From CALMZY01 sp052033915 (GTDB taxonomy: Bacteria; Verrucomicrobiota; Kiritimatiellia; CAIQIC01; JAGNIJ01): a DNA stretch of 64,000 nt. Under the pieces are notes generated by a model. It did not search any database. It worked only from the letters and a program-made list of their open reading frames with translations, and was not told the DNA's origin. The stretch covers positions 50,829 through 114,828 of the forward strand of contig JBPOJF010000004.1 of NCBI GenBank assembly GCA_052033915.1, in the 5' to 3' direction. Below, one piece after another: positions 1-6,869 of this stretch (its first letter is position 1; every line of letters starts with the position of its first letter). The position numbers and the translations under genes were made by a program.

Positions 1-1
1 C

Positions 2-679
2 GACGGCAACGTACATTACGGCAATCCGAAGCGCGGCGTCTTCGCCATGATTTCGCATCTCGGGGCCATGCTGCCCGTTGTCACCGGGGCCGTGATGGCC
101 GCGCGCCGGCTCGGGCGCGATGCCGTCGGCTTCGCCTATATCGGCGACGGCGCGACCAGCACCGGCGATTTTCACGAGGCGATCAATTTCGCGGCGGTCT
201 TCGACGCGCCCGTCATCTTCCTGATCGAGAACAACAAGTACGCGTACTCCACGCCGAACTCCAGGCAGTACCGTTGCGCGCATCTCGTGGACCGCGCGAA
301 GGGCTACGGGATCGAGGGGTTTTCCGCGGACGGCAACGACGCGGTGGCCCTGCATCTCCTGGCGCGCGAGTTGGCGGCCGATTTGCGCAGGAAGCCCCGC
401 GCGGTGCTTCTCGAATGCGACACGATGCGCATGCGCGGGCATGGCGAGCACGACGATTTTTCGTATGTCCCGCGCGCGCTGATCGACGAGTACGCGAATC
501 GGGACCCGATCCGGTCGTGCCGGGAGCAGTTGGTTGCGGCGAACATCGCGGCGCGCGAGGAGTTGGACAAGCTGGAGCGCGACTGCCGCGAAGAAGTGAA
601 CGAGGCCTATCGCCAGGCGCTTTCCGAGCCGCCGCCGGCCCCCTCGACTCTCCTGGAGGGCGTCTATGCGGGGGACTGA
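2..679 (+). CDS. pdhA: 2-oxoacid dehydrogenase E1 component, alpha subunit (5'-truncated by window edge)
   Basis: This is the C-terminal part of a thiamine-diphosphate-dependent E1 alpha subunit; the reading frame is already open at base 2, so the true start lies upstream of the window. The visible part carries the TPP motif GDGATSTGDFHEA, followed at the usual distance by IENN (the GDG...NN signature). A phosphorylation-loop-like MRMRGHGEHDD segment follows. Together with the E1-beta and E2 genes downstream it would decarboxylate a 2-oxoacid (pyruvate, acetoin or a branched-chain acid) and pass the acyl group to lipoate. The stop overlaps the E1-beta start by 14 bases, so translation is probably coupled. 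Substrate cannot be decided from sequence alone; pdhA is the default name for the family. Confidence 0.9.
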   Translation, partial: DGNVHYGNPKRGVFAMISHLGAMLPVVTGAVMAARRLGRDAVGFAYIGDGATSTGDFHEAINFAAVFDAPVIFLIENNKYAYSTPNSRQYRCAHLVDRAKGYGIEGFSADGNDAVALHLLARELAADLRRKPRAVLLECDTMRMRGHGEHDDFSYVPRALIDEYANRDPIRSCREQLVAANIAAREELDKLERDCREEVNEAYRQALSEPPPAPSTLLEGVYAGD

Positions 680-1649
680 GATCACGTATCTGGAAGCCAT
701 CCGGCAGGGGCTGATTCGCCTCCTGCGCGACCACAAGGATGTCGTGCTCTACGGCGAAGACGTCGGCGCGTTCGGCGGCGCGTTCAAGGTCACGCTCGGC
801 CTTCAGCAGGAGTTCGGCAAGGACCGCGTCTTCGACACGCCCATCAGCGAATCGGCCATCCTCGGCTCGGCGATCGGCATGGCGACGCAGGGCCTGCGGC
901 CGGTTGTCGAATTGCAGTTCGTCGATTTCGGCATGACCGCCGTTCACCAGATTCTCAACAACGCCGGCACGACGTTTTACCGCACCGGCGTCCCGGTCCC
1001 GATGACCGTGCGCGCCCCGTGCGGCGGCGGCTTCGGCGGCGGGCCGTTCCACTCGGAGGAACTCGAGGCGCTGTTCTGCCTCATGCCGGGCATCAAGGTC
1101 GTGTATCCGGCGTTCCCGTCGGATGCCCGCGGGCTGATCTACTCCTCGGTGATGGACCCGAACCCGGTCATCTACCTGGAGAACAAGTATCTGTACCGGC
1201 ACGTGAAGGAAAGGATGCCGGACGGGTTTGAGCCCGTCCCGCTGGGGGTGGCGCGCGTGTGCCGGGCCGGGAAGGACGCCGTTGTGTTGACGTACGGCGC
1301 CATGGTCCACGAGTCGTTGAAAGCGGCGGAGAAATTGGCGGCGGACGAAGGCTACGAGGTCATGGTCGTGGACATGCGCACGCTGAAGCCGTACGACGTG
1401 GATACCGTGGCGTCCGCGGTCGCGGCGACGAACCGGGTCCTGGTGGTTCACGAAAGCTGGCGGACAAACGGGTTCGGCGCCGAACTGGCTGCCGTCGTCG
1501 CGGAGAAGGCGTTTCATCTTCTCGATGCGCCGGTTCGTCGCGTGACCGCGCCGGACGTCCCGATCCCGTTCGCGCAGGAGCTGGAGAACGCGTACCGGCC
1601 GAACGCCGAAACGATTGCGGAGGCATTGGCGGAGTTGATCGAGTATTGA
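666..1649 (+). CDS. pdhB: 2-oxoacid dehydrogenase E1 component, beta subunit
   Basis: The 327-residue protein matches the transketolase-like beta subunit of E1 in length and layout. The N-terminal pyrimidine-binding domain includes LYGEDVGAFGGAFKVT, whose Glu activates thiamine diphosphate, and DTPISESAILGSAIGMA. A central PCGGGFGGGPFHSE loop precedes the C-terminal transketolase domain, where HESWRTNGFGAELAA and APVRRVTAPDVPIPFA are typical. The start is supported by GGAGG at 655-659, six bases upstream. It lies inside the end of the alpha gene and is followed, after about 100 bases, by the E2 gene. It should form the alpha2-beta2 E1 heterotetramer. Confidence 0.93.
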   Translation: MRGTEITYLEAIRQGLIRLLRDHKDVVLYGEDVGAFGGAFKVTLGLQQEFGKDRVFDTPISESAILGSAIGMATQGLRPVVELQFVDFGMTAVHQILNNAGTTFYRTGVPVPMTVRAPCGGGFGGGPFHSEELEALFCLMPGIKVVYPAFPSDARGLIYSSVMDPNPVIYLENKYLYRHVKERMPDGFEPVPLGVARVCRAGKDAVVLTYGAMVHESLKAAEKLAADEGYEVMVVDMRTLKPYDVDTVASAVAATNRVLVVHESWRTNGFGAELAAVVAEKAFHLLDAPVRRVTAPDVPIPFAQELENAYRPNAETIAEALAELIEY

Positions 1650-1657
1650 AGCCATGA

Positions 1658-1735
1658 AGGGTTGGAGGCAATGGAGTGATGCAGGGGGGCGGGACTCCGC
1701 CGTCTTTTCCGGCGCTCCATCGCCCCGGTTTTCCA
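1658..1735 (+). repeat. possible heptad-repeat-derived spacer between E1-beta and E2
   Basis: The E1-beta/E2 gap holds a G-rich half (GGAGTGATGCAGG) and a pyrimidine-rich half (GCTCCATCGCCCC), with ATGGAG and CTCCAT as inverted partners. On the minus strand it reads as loose seven-base steps (CATCACT, CCATTGC, CTCCAAC). This resembles the clearer 7-bp repeats elsewhere in the window (20616, 23033, 45850) but is degenerate. Confidence 0.3.
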
Positions 1736-1751
1736 TGAGAGCGAGCCAATC

Positions 1752-3044
1752 ATGAAACAAGTCCGGATCATCATGCCCCAGATGGGGCAGAGCGTGGCCG
1801 AGGGGACGATCATCCGCTGGACCAAGAAGGTCGGCGAGACCGTCCAGGAGGACGAGATTCTGCTCGAGGTCGAGACGGATAAGACGACCGTTGAGGTCGA
1901 AAGTCCCGCCGCCGGCAAGCTCTCCGCGTGCCTCAAGAACGCGGGCGACATGGCCGCCGCCGGCGAGGTGATCGGCGTGATCGAGGCGGAGGGCGAGGTT
2001 CAGTCGAAAGTTGAAAAGCCCGCCGCGAACGCGCCGCACGCCCAGGGCCGGGAGAACGAGCCGCTGCTGGTTTCGCGCAACGTGGGGGGGTCGAATGTCC
2101 GCCGCGACGCCTCGCTGCCGGAAATCGATCGCGACCGGTTCTCGCCGTACGTCCTCCGGATGGCGATTCTGAACAACATTTCGCTCCAGGAACTGGAGTC
2201 CATCGCCGGGACAGGCCGCCGGGGCCGCGTGACCAAGACCGATCTTCTCCGGCATCTCGCCCGCCGCCCGATCGGTCCCCTCTCCGTGGCCGCGCAGGTG
2301 GGCAAGCCGGACGTGTCGCCGGACGATCTACAGACCCTCGGCAACCTGGTTCCGATGTCCTCCCTCCGGCGCACGATCGCCGACCACATGGTGCAGTCCA
2401 TCCACACAAGCGCGCATGTGACGATGGTGCACGCGGTGGATGTGACGCATGTCGTCGAACTGCGGAACCGCGTGAAGGAGGATTTCGCGAAAACGTTCGG
2501 CGCGAAGATGACGTACACGGCCGTGGTGCTCTTCGTCACATCGCGCGTGCTGAAGGACTTCCCGAAAATCAACGCGTCCATCTACGGCACGAACATCATC
2601 CTGCGCAAGGACATTAACATCGGCTGCGCGGTGGCCCTGTCCGATGAGAGCCTCGTGGTGCCGGTGGTCCAGCAGGCCGACCGGAAAAGTTTCCCGGAGA
2701 TTGCGCAGGACCTGAGCCGCCTGATCGGACTGGCGCGGAGCAAGTCGCTCTCGCGGTCGGATGTGGAACGCGGCACGTTCACGATCTCCAACTTCGGGTC
2801 GTTCGGGAGCCTGCTCGGCACGCCGATCATCAACCAGCCGCAGGTGGCGATCCTCGGCATGGGCTCGGTGTTCAAGGCCCCTGTCGTGGTGGACGGGAAG
2901 ATCGTTATCCGCGATCAGTTGTACCTGAGCTTCTCGTTCGATCATCGGATCATCGACGGCGAGTTGGGCGGGCGGTTCCTGAACGCCATCAATCAAGCGA
3001 CCGCCGCGCTCACCGAAGAATCTCTGAGCATCACGAATCTCTGA
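1752..3044 (+). CDS. pdhC: 2-oxoacid dehydrogenase E2, dihydrolipoyl acyltransferase
   Basis: This 430-residue E2 core subunit transfers the acyl group from E1-bound thiamine diphosphate to coenzyme A. Residues 1-77 form a lipoyl domain with the lipoylation site EVETDKTTVEVE (Lys44). A single peripheral subunit-binding domain (SPYVLRMAILNNISLQEL...GTGRRGRVTKTDLL) lies near residues 128-170. The rest is the catalytic acyltransferase domain ending in SFSFDHRIIDGELGG, with the active-site His398 and Asp402. Only one lipoyl domain is present. No E3 (lipoamide dehydrogenase) gene follows, so E3 must be supplied from elsewhere. No strong Shine-Dalgarno is visible. Confidence 0.93.
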   Translation: MKQVRIIMPQMGQSVAEGTIIRWTKKVGETVQEDEILLEVETDKTTVEVESPAAGKLSACLKNAGDMAAAGEVIGVIEAEGEVQSKVEKPAANAPHAQGRENEPLLVSRNVGGSNVRRDASLPEIDRDRFSPYVLRMAILNNISLQELESIAGTGRRGRVTKTDLLRHLARRPIGPLSVAAQVGKPDVSPDDLQTLGNLVPMSSLRRTIADHMVQSIHTSAHVTMVHAVDVTHVVELRNRVKEDFAKTFGAKMTYTAVVLFVTSRVLKDFPKINASIYGTNIILRKDINIGCAVALSDESLVVPVVQQADRKSFPEIAQDLSRLIGLARSKSLSRSDVERGTFTISNFGSFGSLLGTPIINQPQVAILGMGSVFKAPVVVDGKIVIRDQLYLSFSFDHRIIDGELGGRFLNAINQATAALTEESLSITNL

Positions 3045-3092
3045 CCCGCAGATTCGTCGAACCACCGTTCGGCGCGCCGTGAAATCAATCGC

Positions 3093-3122
3093 TTGACGAT
3101 CCCGATTCCGTTCTGCTACACA
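3093..3122 (+). promoter_or_regulatory. sigma70-type promoter of the 44-residue basic protein
   Basis: TTGACG and TACACA are separated by 18 bases. The -10 box ends nine bases before the ATG at 3132, so the transcript would begin at or within a few bases of the start codon. Confidence 0.6.
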
Positions 3123-3131
3123 TCCGTGCCC

Positions 3132-3266
3132 ATGGGACAGCAACTTAGAACCAGAGTAAAGCGTGCGGCCCGCCTGCGTCGCAAGAAGAGACTGAAAAAA
3201 GCGGCTCGGGCGCAGAAGTCCAAGGCGAAGCCTGCCGTGCCCGCGGCGGCCAAGCCGACGGCGTAG
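3132..3266 (+). CDS. small highly basic protein (44 aa), function unknown
   Basis: The frame encodes 44 residues starting MGQQLRTRVKRAARLRRKKR and ending in an Ala/Lys/Pro tail, with about a third Lys+Arg. It has its own good promoter at 3093-3122. There is no Shine-Dalgarno, because the predicted transcript starts almost at the ATG. The composition suggests nucleic-acid or ribosome binding, like a ribosomal-protein or histone-like tail. I have a weak recollection of similar MGQ...KR..RR..KRKK micro-proteins in Verrucomicrobiota genomes but cannot confirm it here. It is too short to assign a family. The alternative, that this is non-coding, is made less likely by the promoter placement and the coherent composition. 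Confidence 0.55.
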   Translation: MGQQLRTRVKRAARLRRKKRLKKAARAQKSKAKPAVPAAAKPTA

Positions 3267-3343
3267 TGTCCGCGGCTCGTCAGCGTGTCTCAGGTGAAGC
3301 GCCTTTGCCGATGCGCTGCCGGGCGATTCTTTTGAATCCAGGC

Positions 3344-3372
3344 GTGACATCGTTGGAACGATCTTCTAATAT
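3344..3372 (+). promoter_or_regulatory. promoter of the receiver-only regulator
   Basis: GTGACA and TAATAT are separated by exactly 17 bases. Just downstream, CCCCC-AATCAA-GGGGG (3374-3389) forms a perfect inverted repeat whose right arm is also the Shine-Dalgarno (six Gs, 3385-3390). It could be an operator, or could mask the ribosome site if transcription starts upstream of it. Confidence 0.6.
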
Positions 3373-3398
3373 TCCCCCAATCAAGGGGGGCTGACACC

Positions 3399-3752
3399 AT
3401 GATTCTCGTTGTGGACGATGACAAAATCCTGGCCCAGCTTCTAAAAAAACTCCTCGAGGACGCGGGCTATGAGGTCCGGGTGGCCAACGACGGCGAGGCC
3501 GCCTACCAACATCTCAGGGATCCGAAGTGCCGCGCTGTGCTTCTCGATATCCGCATGCCCGGCATCAACGGCGCCGAACTGCTTATGCTTATGACGGCCG
3601 AGGGTATCAAGGTGCCGGTCATCGTCATCGCCGGGTTTCCCGATTTTGACGAAGCGGAGATGAAGCAGTTCCCGAACGTCAAAAAGATGTTCCACAAGCC
3701 GCTGTACCCCGAAGAGGTTCTCGCGGCGGTCCGCGAGTTTGCCAGGAAGTGA
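3399..3752 (+). CDS. receiver-only response regulator (CheY-like)
   Basis: The 117-residue protein is a single receiver domain with no output domain. The acidic pocket is in VVDDDKIL (Asp6-Asp8), the phosphoacceptor is Asp50 in AVLLDIRMPGINGAE, and the conserved lysine is Lys100 in FHKPLYPEE. The usual Ser/Thr of the switch region is Ala in IVIAGFPD, which may change signal output. No cognate kinase is adjacent, so the partner is unknown. The ribosome site GGGGGG lies eight bases before the ATG. It could act in a phosphorelay or by binding another protein. Confidence 0.85.
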   Translation: MILVVDDDKILAQLLKKLLEDAGYEVRVANDGEAAYQHLRDPKCRAVLLDIRMPGINGAELLMLMTAEGIKVPVIVIAGFPDFDEAEMKQFPNVKKMFHKPLYPEEVLAAVREFARK

Positions 3753-3791
3753 CGGACAGAAGATAGAAGTCCGAAAGAAACGTTCCGCCCG

Positions 3792-3826
3792 CTGACTGCT
3801 GATCTCCGTCCTCTCGTCCTTCGACT
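3792..3826 (+). repeat. 7-bp tandem-like repeat upstream of CsgG-like gene
   Basis: The spacer reads as seven-base units CTGACTG, CTGATCT, CCGTCCT, CTCGTCC, TTCGACT. It belongs to the same CTGAYYT family as the repeat before the WalJ-like gene (23033-23060) and the one inside mfd (20616-20643). Confidence 0.4.
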
Positions 3827-3854
3827 TGCTCTGAGCGCCTTCCGGTCTTACCAT
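3826..3854 (+). promoter_or_regulatory. promoter of the CsgG-like lipoprotein gene
   Basis: TTGCTC and TACCAT are separated by 17 bases. Only six bases (GTTCCC) separate the -10 box from the ATG at 3861, so the mRNA is predicted to be leaderless. Confidence 0.5.
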
Positions 3855-3860
3855 GTTCCC

Positions 3861-4796
3861 ATGACGATCCTGAAACGCGCGTTCGTGCTGCTCGCGGTTC
3901 TCTTTCTGCTCATCGTTTCCGGTTGCCGGACGCCCGCCGGACACCCGTCCCCGTATCGCTCCAATCGCGTCATGAAGCCCGTCGTGGCGGTTGCGGATTT
4001 CGAGAACCTCGCCAACGTGCAGGGGCAGTGGAATCTCGGCAAAGGCATGGCCGATGTTCTGGTCGCTCAGTTGCTGGAGACAGAGCGCGTCGTGGTGCTG
4101 GAGCGCAAGGATCTGAAAGATGTGCTGGGTGAAATCATCCTGCAGGGCGGCGACTTGTTCCGCAAGGAGGGCCGGGTCGATCGCGGCCGCCTGAAGAACG
4201 CCAGGTACCTGATCCACGGCTCCGTCACCGATTTTACGGAGACGGGCGAGGGCGCGGGCTGGTTCGGCATTCCCTGGTTGAAAATTTTCGGTCACGGTTC
4301 CCGCGCGCGCGTGGCGATCCATATCAAGGTGTCGGACGTCGAGTCGGGCGAGGTCGTCGCGTCGGTCAAGGCGGCAAGAACCGTCTCGGCGGGCGGTGCC
4401 GGCGTGGAGGGGCGTTACAAGGATGTGATGTTCGGAGGCGATGTGTTCTTTCGGACGCCGCTGGGCAAGGCGACCGAGGGCGCGATTCATTCTGCCGTGC
4501 GCCAGATCCTGCGCGATCTGCCCGTCCATGACTGGCAGCCGCGGATTGCCGAATCCGCCGGCGACACCGCGGTGATCAACGGCGGGAAGAATGTCCGCGT
4601 CCGCGTGGGCGACCGGTTCAAGGTTCGCGAGGCGCCGCGCAATATCACCGACCCCGTGACCGGCAATGTGATCGAGACGGTGCCCGGCCGGGTGGTCGGG
4701 AAGGTCCGGGTCACGAAGGTGAACCCGGCATCGGCTTGCGCGGTGATTGATGAGGGAGTCGCCAAACGAGGTGATTTTCTGGAGGCGGTTCGCTAG
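3861..4796 (+). CDS. CsgG/FlgT-like outer-membrane lipoprotein
   Basis: The 311-residue precursor has a lipoprotein signal (hydrophobic stretch then IVSGC, lipidated Cys22). The mature N-terminal half resembles the CsgG curli-assembly family: VVAVADFENLANVQG, then a conserved helix GMADVLVAQLLETERVVVLE and YLIHGSVTDF. The C-terminal segment (NVRVRVGDRFKVREAP...VGKVRVTKVNPASACAV) resembles the beta-barrel tail found after CsgG domains and in FlgT. No curli genes (csgA, csgB, csgE, csgF) are nearby, so it is probably not a curli exporter. A role as an envelope assembly factor is more likely. It has its own promoter and is followed nine bases later by ruvA. Confidence 0.75.
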   Translation: MTILKRAFVLLAVLFLLIVSGCRTPAGHPSPYRSNRVMKPVVAVADFENLANVQGQWNLGKGMADVLVAQLLETERVVVLERKDLKDVLGEIILQGGDLFRKEGRVDRGRLKNARYLIHGSVTDFTETGEGAGWFGIPWLKIFGHGSRARVAIHIKVSDVESGEVVASVKAARTVSAGGAGVEGRYKDVMFGGDVFFRTPLGKATEGAIHSAVRQILRDLPVHDWQPRIAESAGDTAVINGGKNVRVRVGDRFKVREAPRNITDPVTGNVIETVPGRVVGKVRVTKVNPASACAVIDEGVAKRGDFLEAVR

Positions 4797-4805
4797 AGTT
4801 GTGCC

Positions 4806-5402
4806 ATGATCACTTTTCTTGAAGGTGTTGTCGTGGAGAAAGACCCGACCCGCGTAGTCCTCAATGTGGGCGGTGTCGGCTACGAGGTCTTTATTCCCCT
4901 CAGCAGCTACGACCATCTTCCCGCGCCCGGCGACGCGTGCAAGATCCTGACCTACGACTATGTGCGCGAGGATGTCCACGCGCTGTACGGATTCCTGACC
5001 GCCGATGAGCGCCGCATGTTCCTCATGCTGCTGAACGTCAGCGGCATCGGCCCCAAGCTGGCCCTGACCGCGTTGAGCGGGCTGTCGATCCGGGAGTTGA
5101 AGGCGGCCATCGCGCAGGCGGATGTCAAGCGGATCAGTTCGATTTCCGGGATCGGCAAGAAGACGGCGGAGCGCATCGTCGTGGAGCTGCGGGACAAACT
5201 CGGCGCGGGCGAGGCGATGGAGGCGATGACCGCGCAGGAGGAAAGGACTCCGGAGAGCGCGCGGACACGTGACGCGATTCTCGCCCTCATTTCGCTGGGA
5301 TACAAGCAGGCCGAGGCCCAGCAACTGGTGCAGGCCGCCGTGGCGGGCGCGAAGCCGGATGCGACGGTGGAGGAGGTCGTACGAAGGGCGCTGGCAAGAT
5401 GA
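4806..5402 (+). CDS. ruvA: Holliday junction branch migration protein RuvA
   Basis: At 198 residues it has normal RuvA length. The N-terminal OB-fold domain (MITFLEGVVVEKDPTRVVLNV) is followed by two helix-hairpin-helix motifs (LMLLNVSGIGPKLALTAL and ISSISGIGKKTAERIVVEL). An acidic linker and the C-terminal domain III (DAILALISLGYKQAEAQQLV), which contacts RuvB, complete the protein. It forms the tetrameric DNA-junction platform for RuvB. It is directly followed by ruvB, the usual pairing; no ruvC is in the window. A possible -10 (TAGAGT) ends six bases before the ATG, overlapping the end of the preceding gene. Confidence 0.95.
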   Translation: MITFLEGVVVEKDPTRVVLNVGGVGYEVFIPLSSYDHLPAPGDACKILTYDYVREDVHALYGFLTADERRMFLMLLNVSGIGPKLALTALSGLSIRELKAAIAQADVKRISSISGIGKKTAERIVVELRDKLGAGEAMEAMTAQEERTPESARTRDAILALISLGYKQAEAQQLVQAAVAGAKPDATVEEVVRRALAR

Positions 5403-5444
5403 TGTTCAATGGCCGACCGGCCATTGGAATTTGGAAATAGGATC

Positions 5445-6461
5445 ATGACCGAACGATTCATAACCACCACGCTGAACAAGTCGGACACCGATTTCGACAT
5501 CAGCCTGCGGCCGGCGCAGTTCGGCGATTTCGTCGGCCAGGCCAAGGTTCGCGAGCGGCTGGAGCTTTTTGTGGACGCCGCGAAGGGCCGTAAGGACGTG
5601 CTGGATCACGTCCTGCTTTCCGGCCCGCCGGGACTGGGAAAAACGACGCTGGCCTACATCCTCGCGAACTCCATGAAGGTCAACATCAAGTCGACCTCCG
5701 GTCCGGTCATCTCCAAACCCGCCGACCTTGCCGGCCTCCTGACGAATCTGGAAAAGGGAGACATCCTGTTCATCGACGAAATCCACCGTCTTCAGAAGTC
5801 GGTGGAGGAGTACCTGTACTCGGCGATGGAGGATTACGTCATCGACATCATGATCGACCAGGGGCCGCATGCGCGGTCTGTCCGGTTGAACCTGCCGCGA
5901 TTCACGCTCGTCGGCGCGACGACGCGGAGCGGACTGCTGACGGCGGCGCTGCGCTCGCGGTTCGGGCTGAATGCGCGGCTCGATTACTACGAGGCCGGCG
6001 ACCTGCAGTCCATCATCCAGCGGTCGGCCCGGATTCTGAATGTGGATGTGGACGAGGACGGGTCGGCCGAAATCGGCAAGCGCGCGCGCGGAACGCCCCG
6101 CATCGCGAACAATCTTCTCCGCTGGGTCCGCGACTACGCGCAAGTCCGCGCCGACAACAAGATCACGAAGCCGATCGCGGACAAGGCGCTGTCCATGCTC
6201 GACATCGACGAGCACGGGCTGGACGAAATGGACAAGCGCATCCTCGAAACCATCCTCCACAAATTTGCCGGCGGCCCCGTGGGTGTCAACTCGCTCGCGG
6301 TGTCCGTCGGCGAGGAACCGGACACGATCGAAGAAGTCTATGAACCGTTCCTGATCCAGGAAGGCTACCTGAAGCGCACGCCGCAGGGCCGTGTTGCAAC
6401 CGACCGCGCGTACGAAAAGTTCGGACTCAAGCCCGGCGGAAAGCAGAAGGAGCTGTTCTAG
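5445..6461 (+). CDS. ruvB: Holliday junction branch migration ATPase RuvB
   Basis: This AAA+ motor drives branch migration with RuvA. Starting at 5445 gives 338 residues (MTERFITTTLNKSD...), the usual length; an upstream in-frame ATG at 5409 would add 12 residues. Walker A is GPPGLGKTT (residues 60-68), Walker B is ILFIDEIHRL, sensor 1 is LVGATTRSGLL and the arginine-finger region is LRSRFGLNARLDYY. The C-terminal winged helix includes VGVNSLAVSVGEEPDTIEEVYEPFLIQ and the GYLKRTPQGRVAT tail. It lies 42 bases after ruvA and is presumably co-transcribed. Confidence 0.96.
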   Translation: MTERFITTTLNKSDTDFDISLRPAQFGDFVGQAKVRERLELFVDAAKGRKDVLDHVLLSGPPGLGKTTLAYILANSMKVNIKSTSGPVISKPADLAGLLTNLEKGDILFIDEIHRLQKSVEEYLYSAMEDYVIDIMIDQGPHARSVRLNLPRFTLVGATTRSGLLTAALRSRFGLNARLDYYEAGDLQSIIQRSARILNVDVDEDGSAEIGKRARGTPRIANNLLRWVRDYAQVRADNKITKPIADKALSMLDIDEHGLDEMDKRILETILHKFAGGPVGVNSLAVSVGEEPDTIEEVYEPFLIQEGYLKRTPQGRVATDRAYEKFGLKPGGKQKELF

Positions 6462-6525
6462 GCGGCAGGGGCAGAGGCCGGACCGGAGTGTGGAAGCGGC
6501 AGTGGCCGCTCAAGGAAGGGTGAAG

Positions 6526-6639
6526 ATGATTGTGGGCCTGGTGATCCTGACCGTCCTCATGCTGATCGCTCTCTCCGACCTCAGGAAGATCAAGAGCGAG
6601 TTGAGCAATGTGTCCGACTCGCAGTTTCCGCAACTGTGA
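6526..6639 (+). CDS. small single-pass membrane protein (37 aa)
   Basis: The short frame encodes 37 residues beginning MIVGLVILTVLMLIALSDL, one hydrophobic helix, followed by a charged tail (RKIKSELSNV...). A strong ribosome site, AAGGAAGGG (6512-6520), sits five bases before the ATG, which is the main support for it being translated. It lies 64 bases after ruvB and could be co-transcribed with it. No family is recognised. Orientation would put the polar tail in the cytoplasm if the N-terminal helix acts as a signal anchor. Confidence 0.5.
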   Translation: MIVGLVILTVLMLIALSDLRKIKSELSNVSDSQFPQL

Positions 6640-6659
6640 CACAACGCTCCTTTCGTCTC

Positions 6660-6688
6660 CGAATAATAGGACAAAATGTCTCTATTCG
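6660..6688. repeat. imperfect inverted repeat upstream of dnaK
   Basis: CGAATA-AT-AGGACA and TGTC-TCTATTCG face each other around AAA, with two extra bases and one transposition in the left arm. No T-run follows, so it is not a clear terminator. It could be an operator for the dnaK promoters just downstream. Confidence 0.35.
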
Positions 6689-6714
6689 TTCGCGGCGCTT
6701 TTTCGTGATGTGCG

Positions 6715-6743
6715 TTGACGGTATTTATAACTATCTGTATAGC
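6715..6743 (+). promoter_or_regulatory. sigma70-type promoter of dnaK
   Basis: TTGACG and TATAGC are separated by exactly 17 AT-rich bases. Start of transcription would be near 6750, giving a leader of about 120 bases before the dnaK ATG. Confidence 0.6.
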
Positions 6744-6781
6744 AATGTGTAACAAATGTGCCGCGTGTCTGTGCTGCGTGT

Positions 6782-6797
6782 TGGCACGCGACGTGCT
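6782..6797 (+). promoter_or_regulatory. candidate sigma54 promoter or short palindromic operator before dnaK
   Basis: TGGCACGCGACGTGCT matches the sigma54 consensus TGGCACG-N4-TTGCW at all but one position (G for the first T of TTGC), with the correct GG-to-GC spacing. The same bases form a small palindrome (TGGCACG and CGTGCTA around CGA), so an operator is the alternative. rpoN is encoded in this window. Confidence 0.4.
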
Positions 6798-6869
6798 ACA
6801 TGCAAGCCATCACGAATATTCTTTTGAAACGAATGGCACTGAAAGCGCCGGAAGGCTGAGGGAGATTAA

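Noticed and set aside
213..2255. Long open frame antisense to pdhA/pdhB/pdhC
   Set aside because: High-GC codon bias creates long antisense frames. The translation is Arg/His/Pro-rich with no family motifs, while the plus-strand genes have full domain signatures.
6781..6800. CIRCE (HrcA operator) before dnaK
   Set aside because: Half-sites TTGGCAC and GTGCTAC resemble CIRCE but the inner TC-N9-GA spacing is absent; only five bases lie between them.
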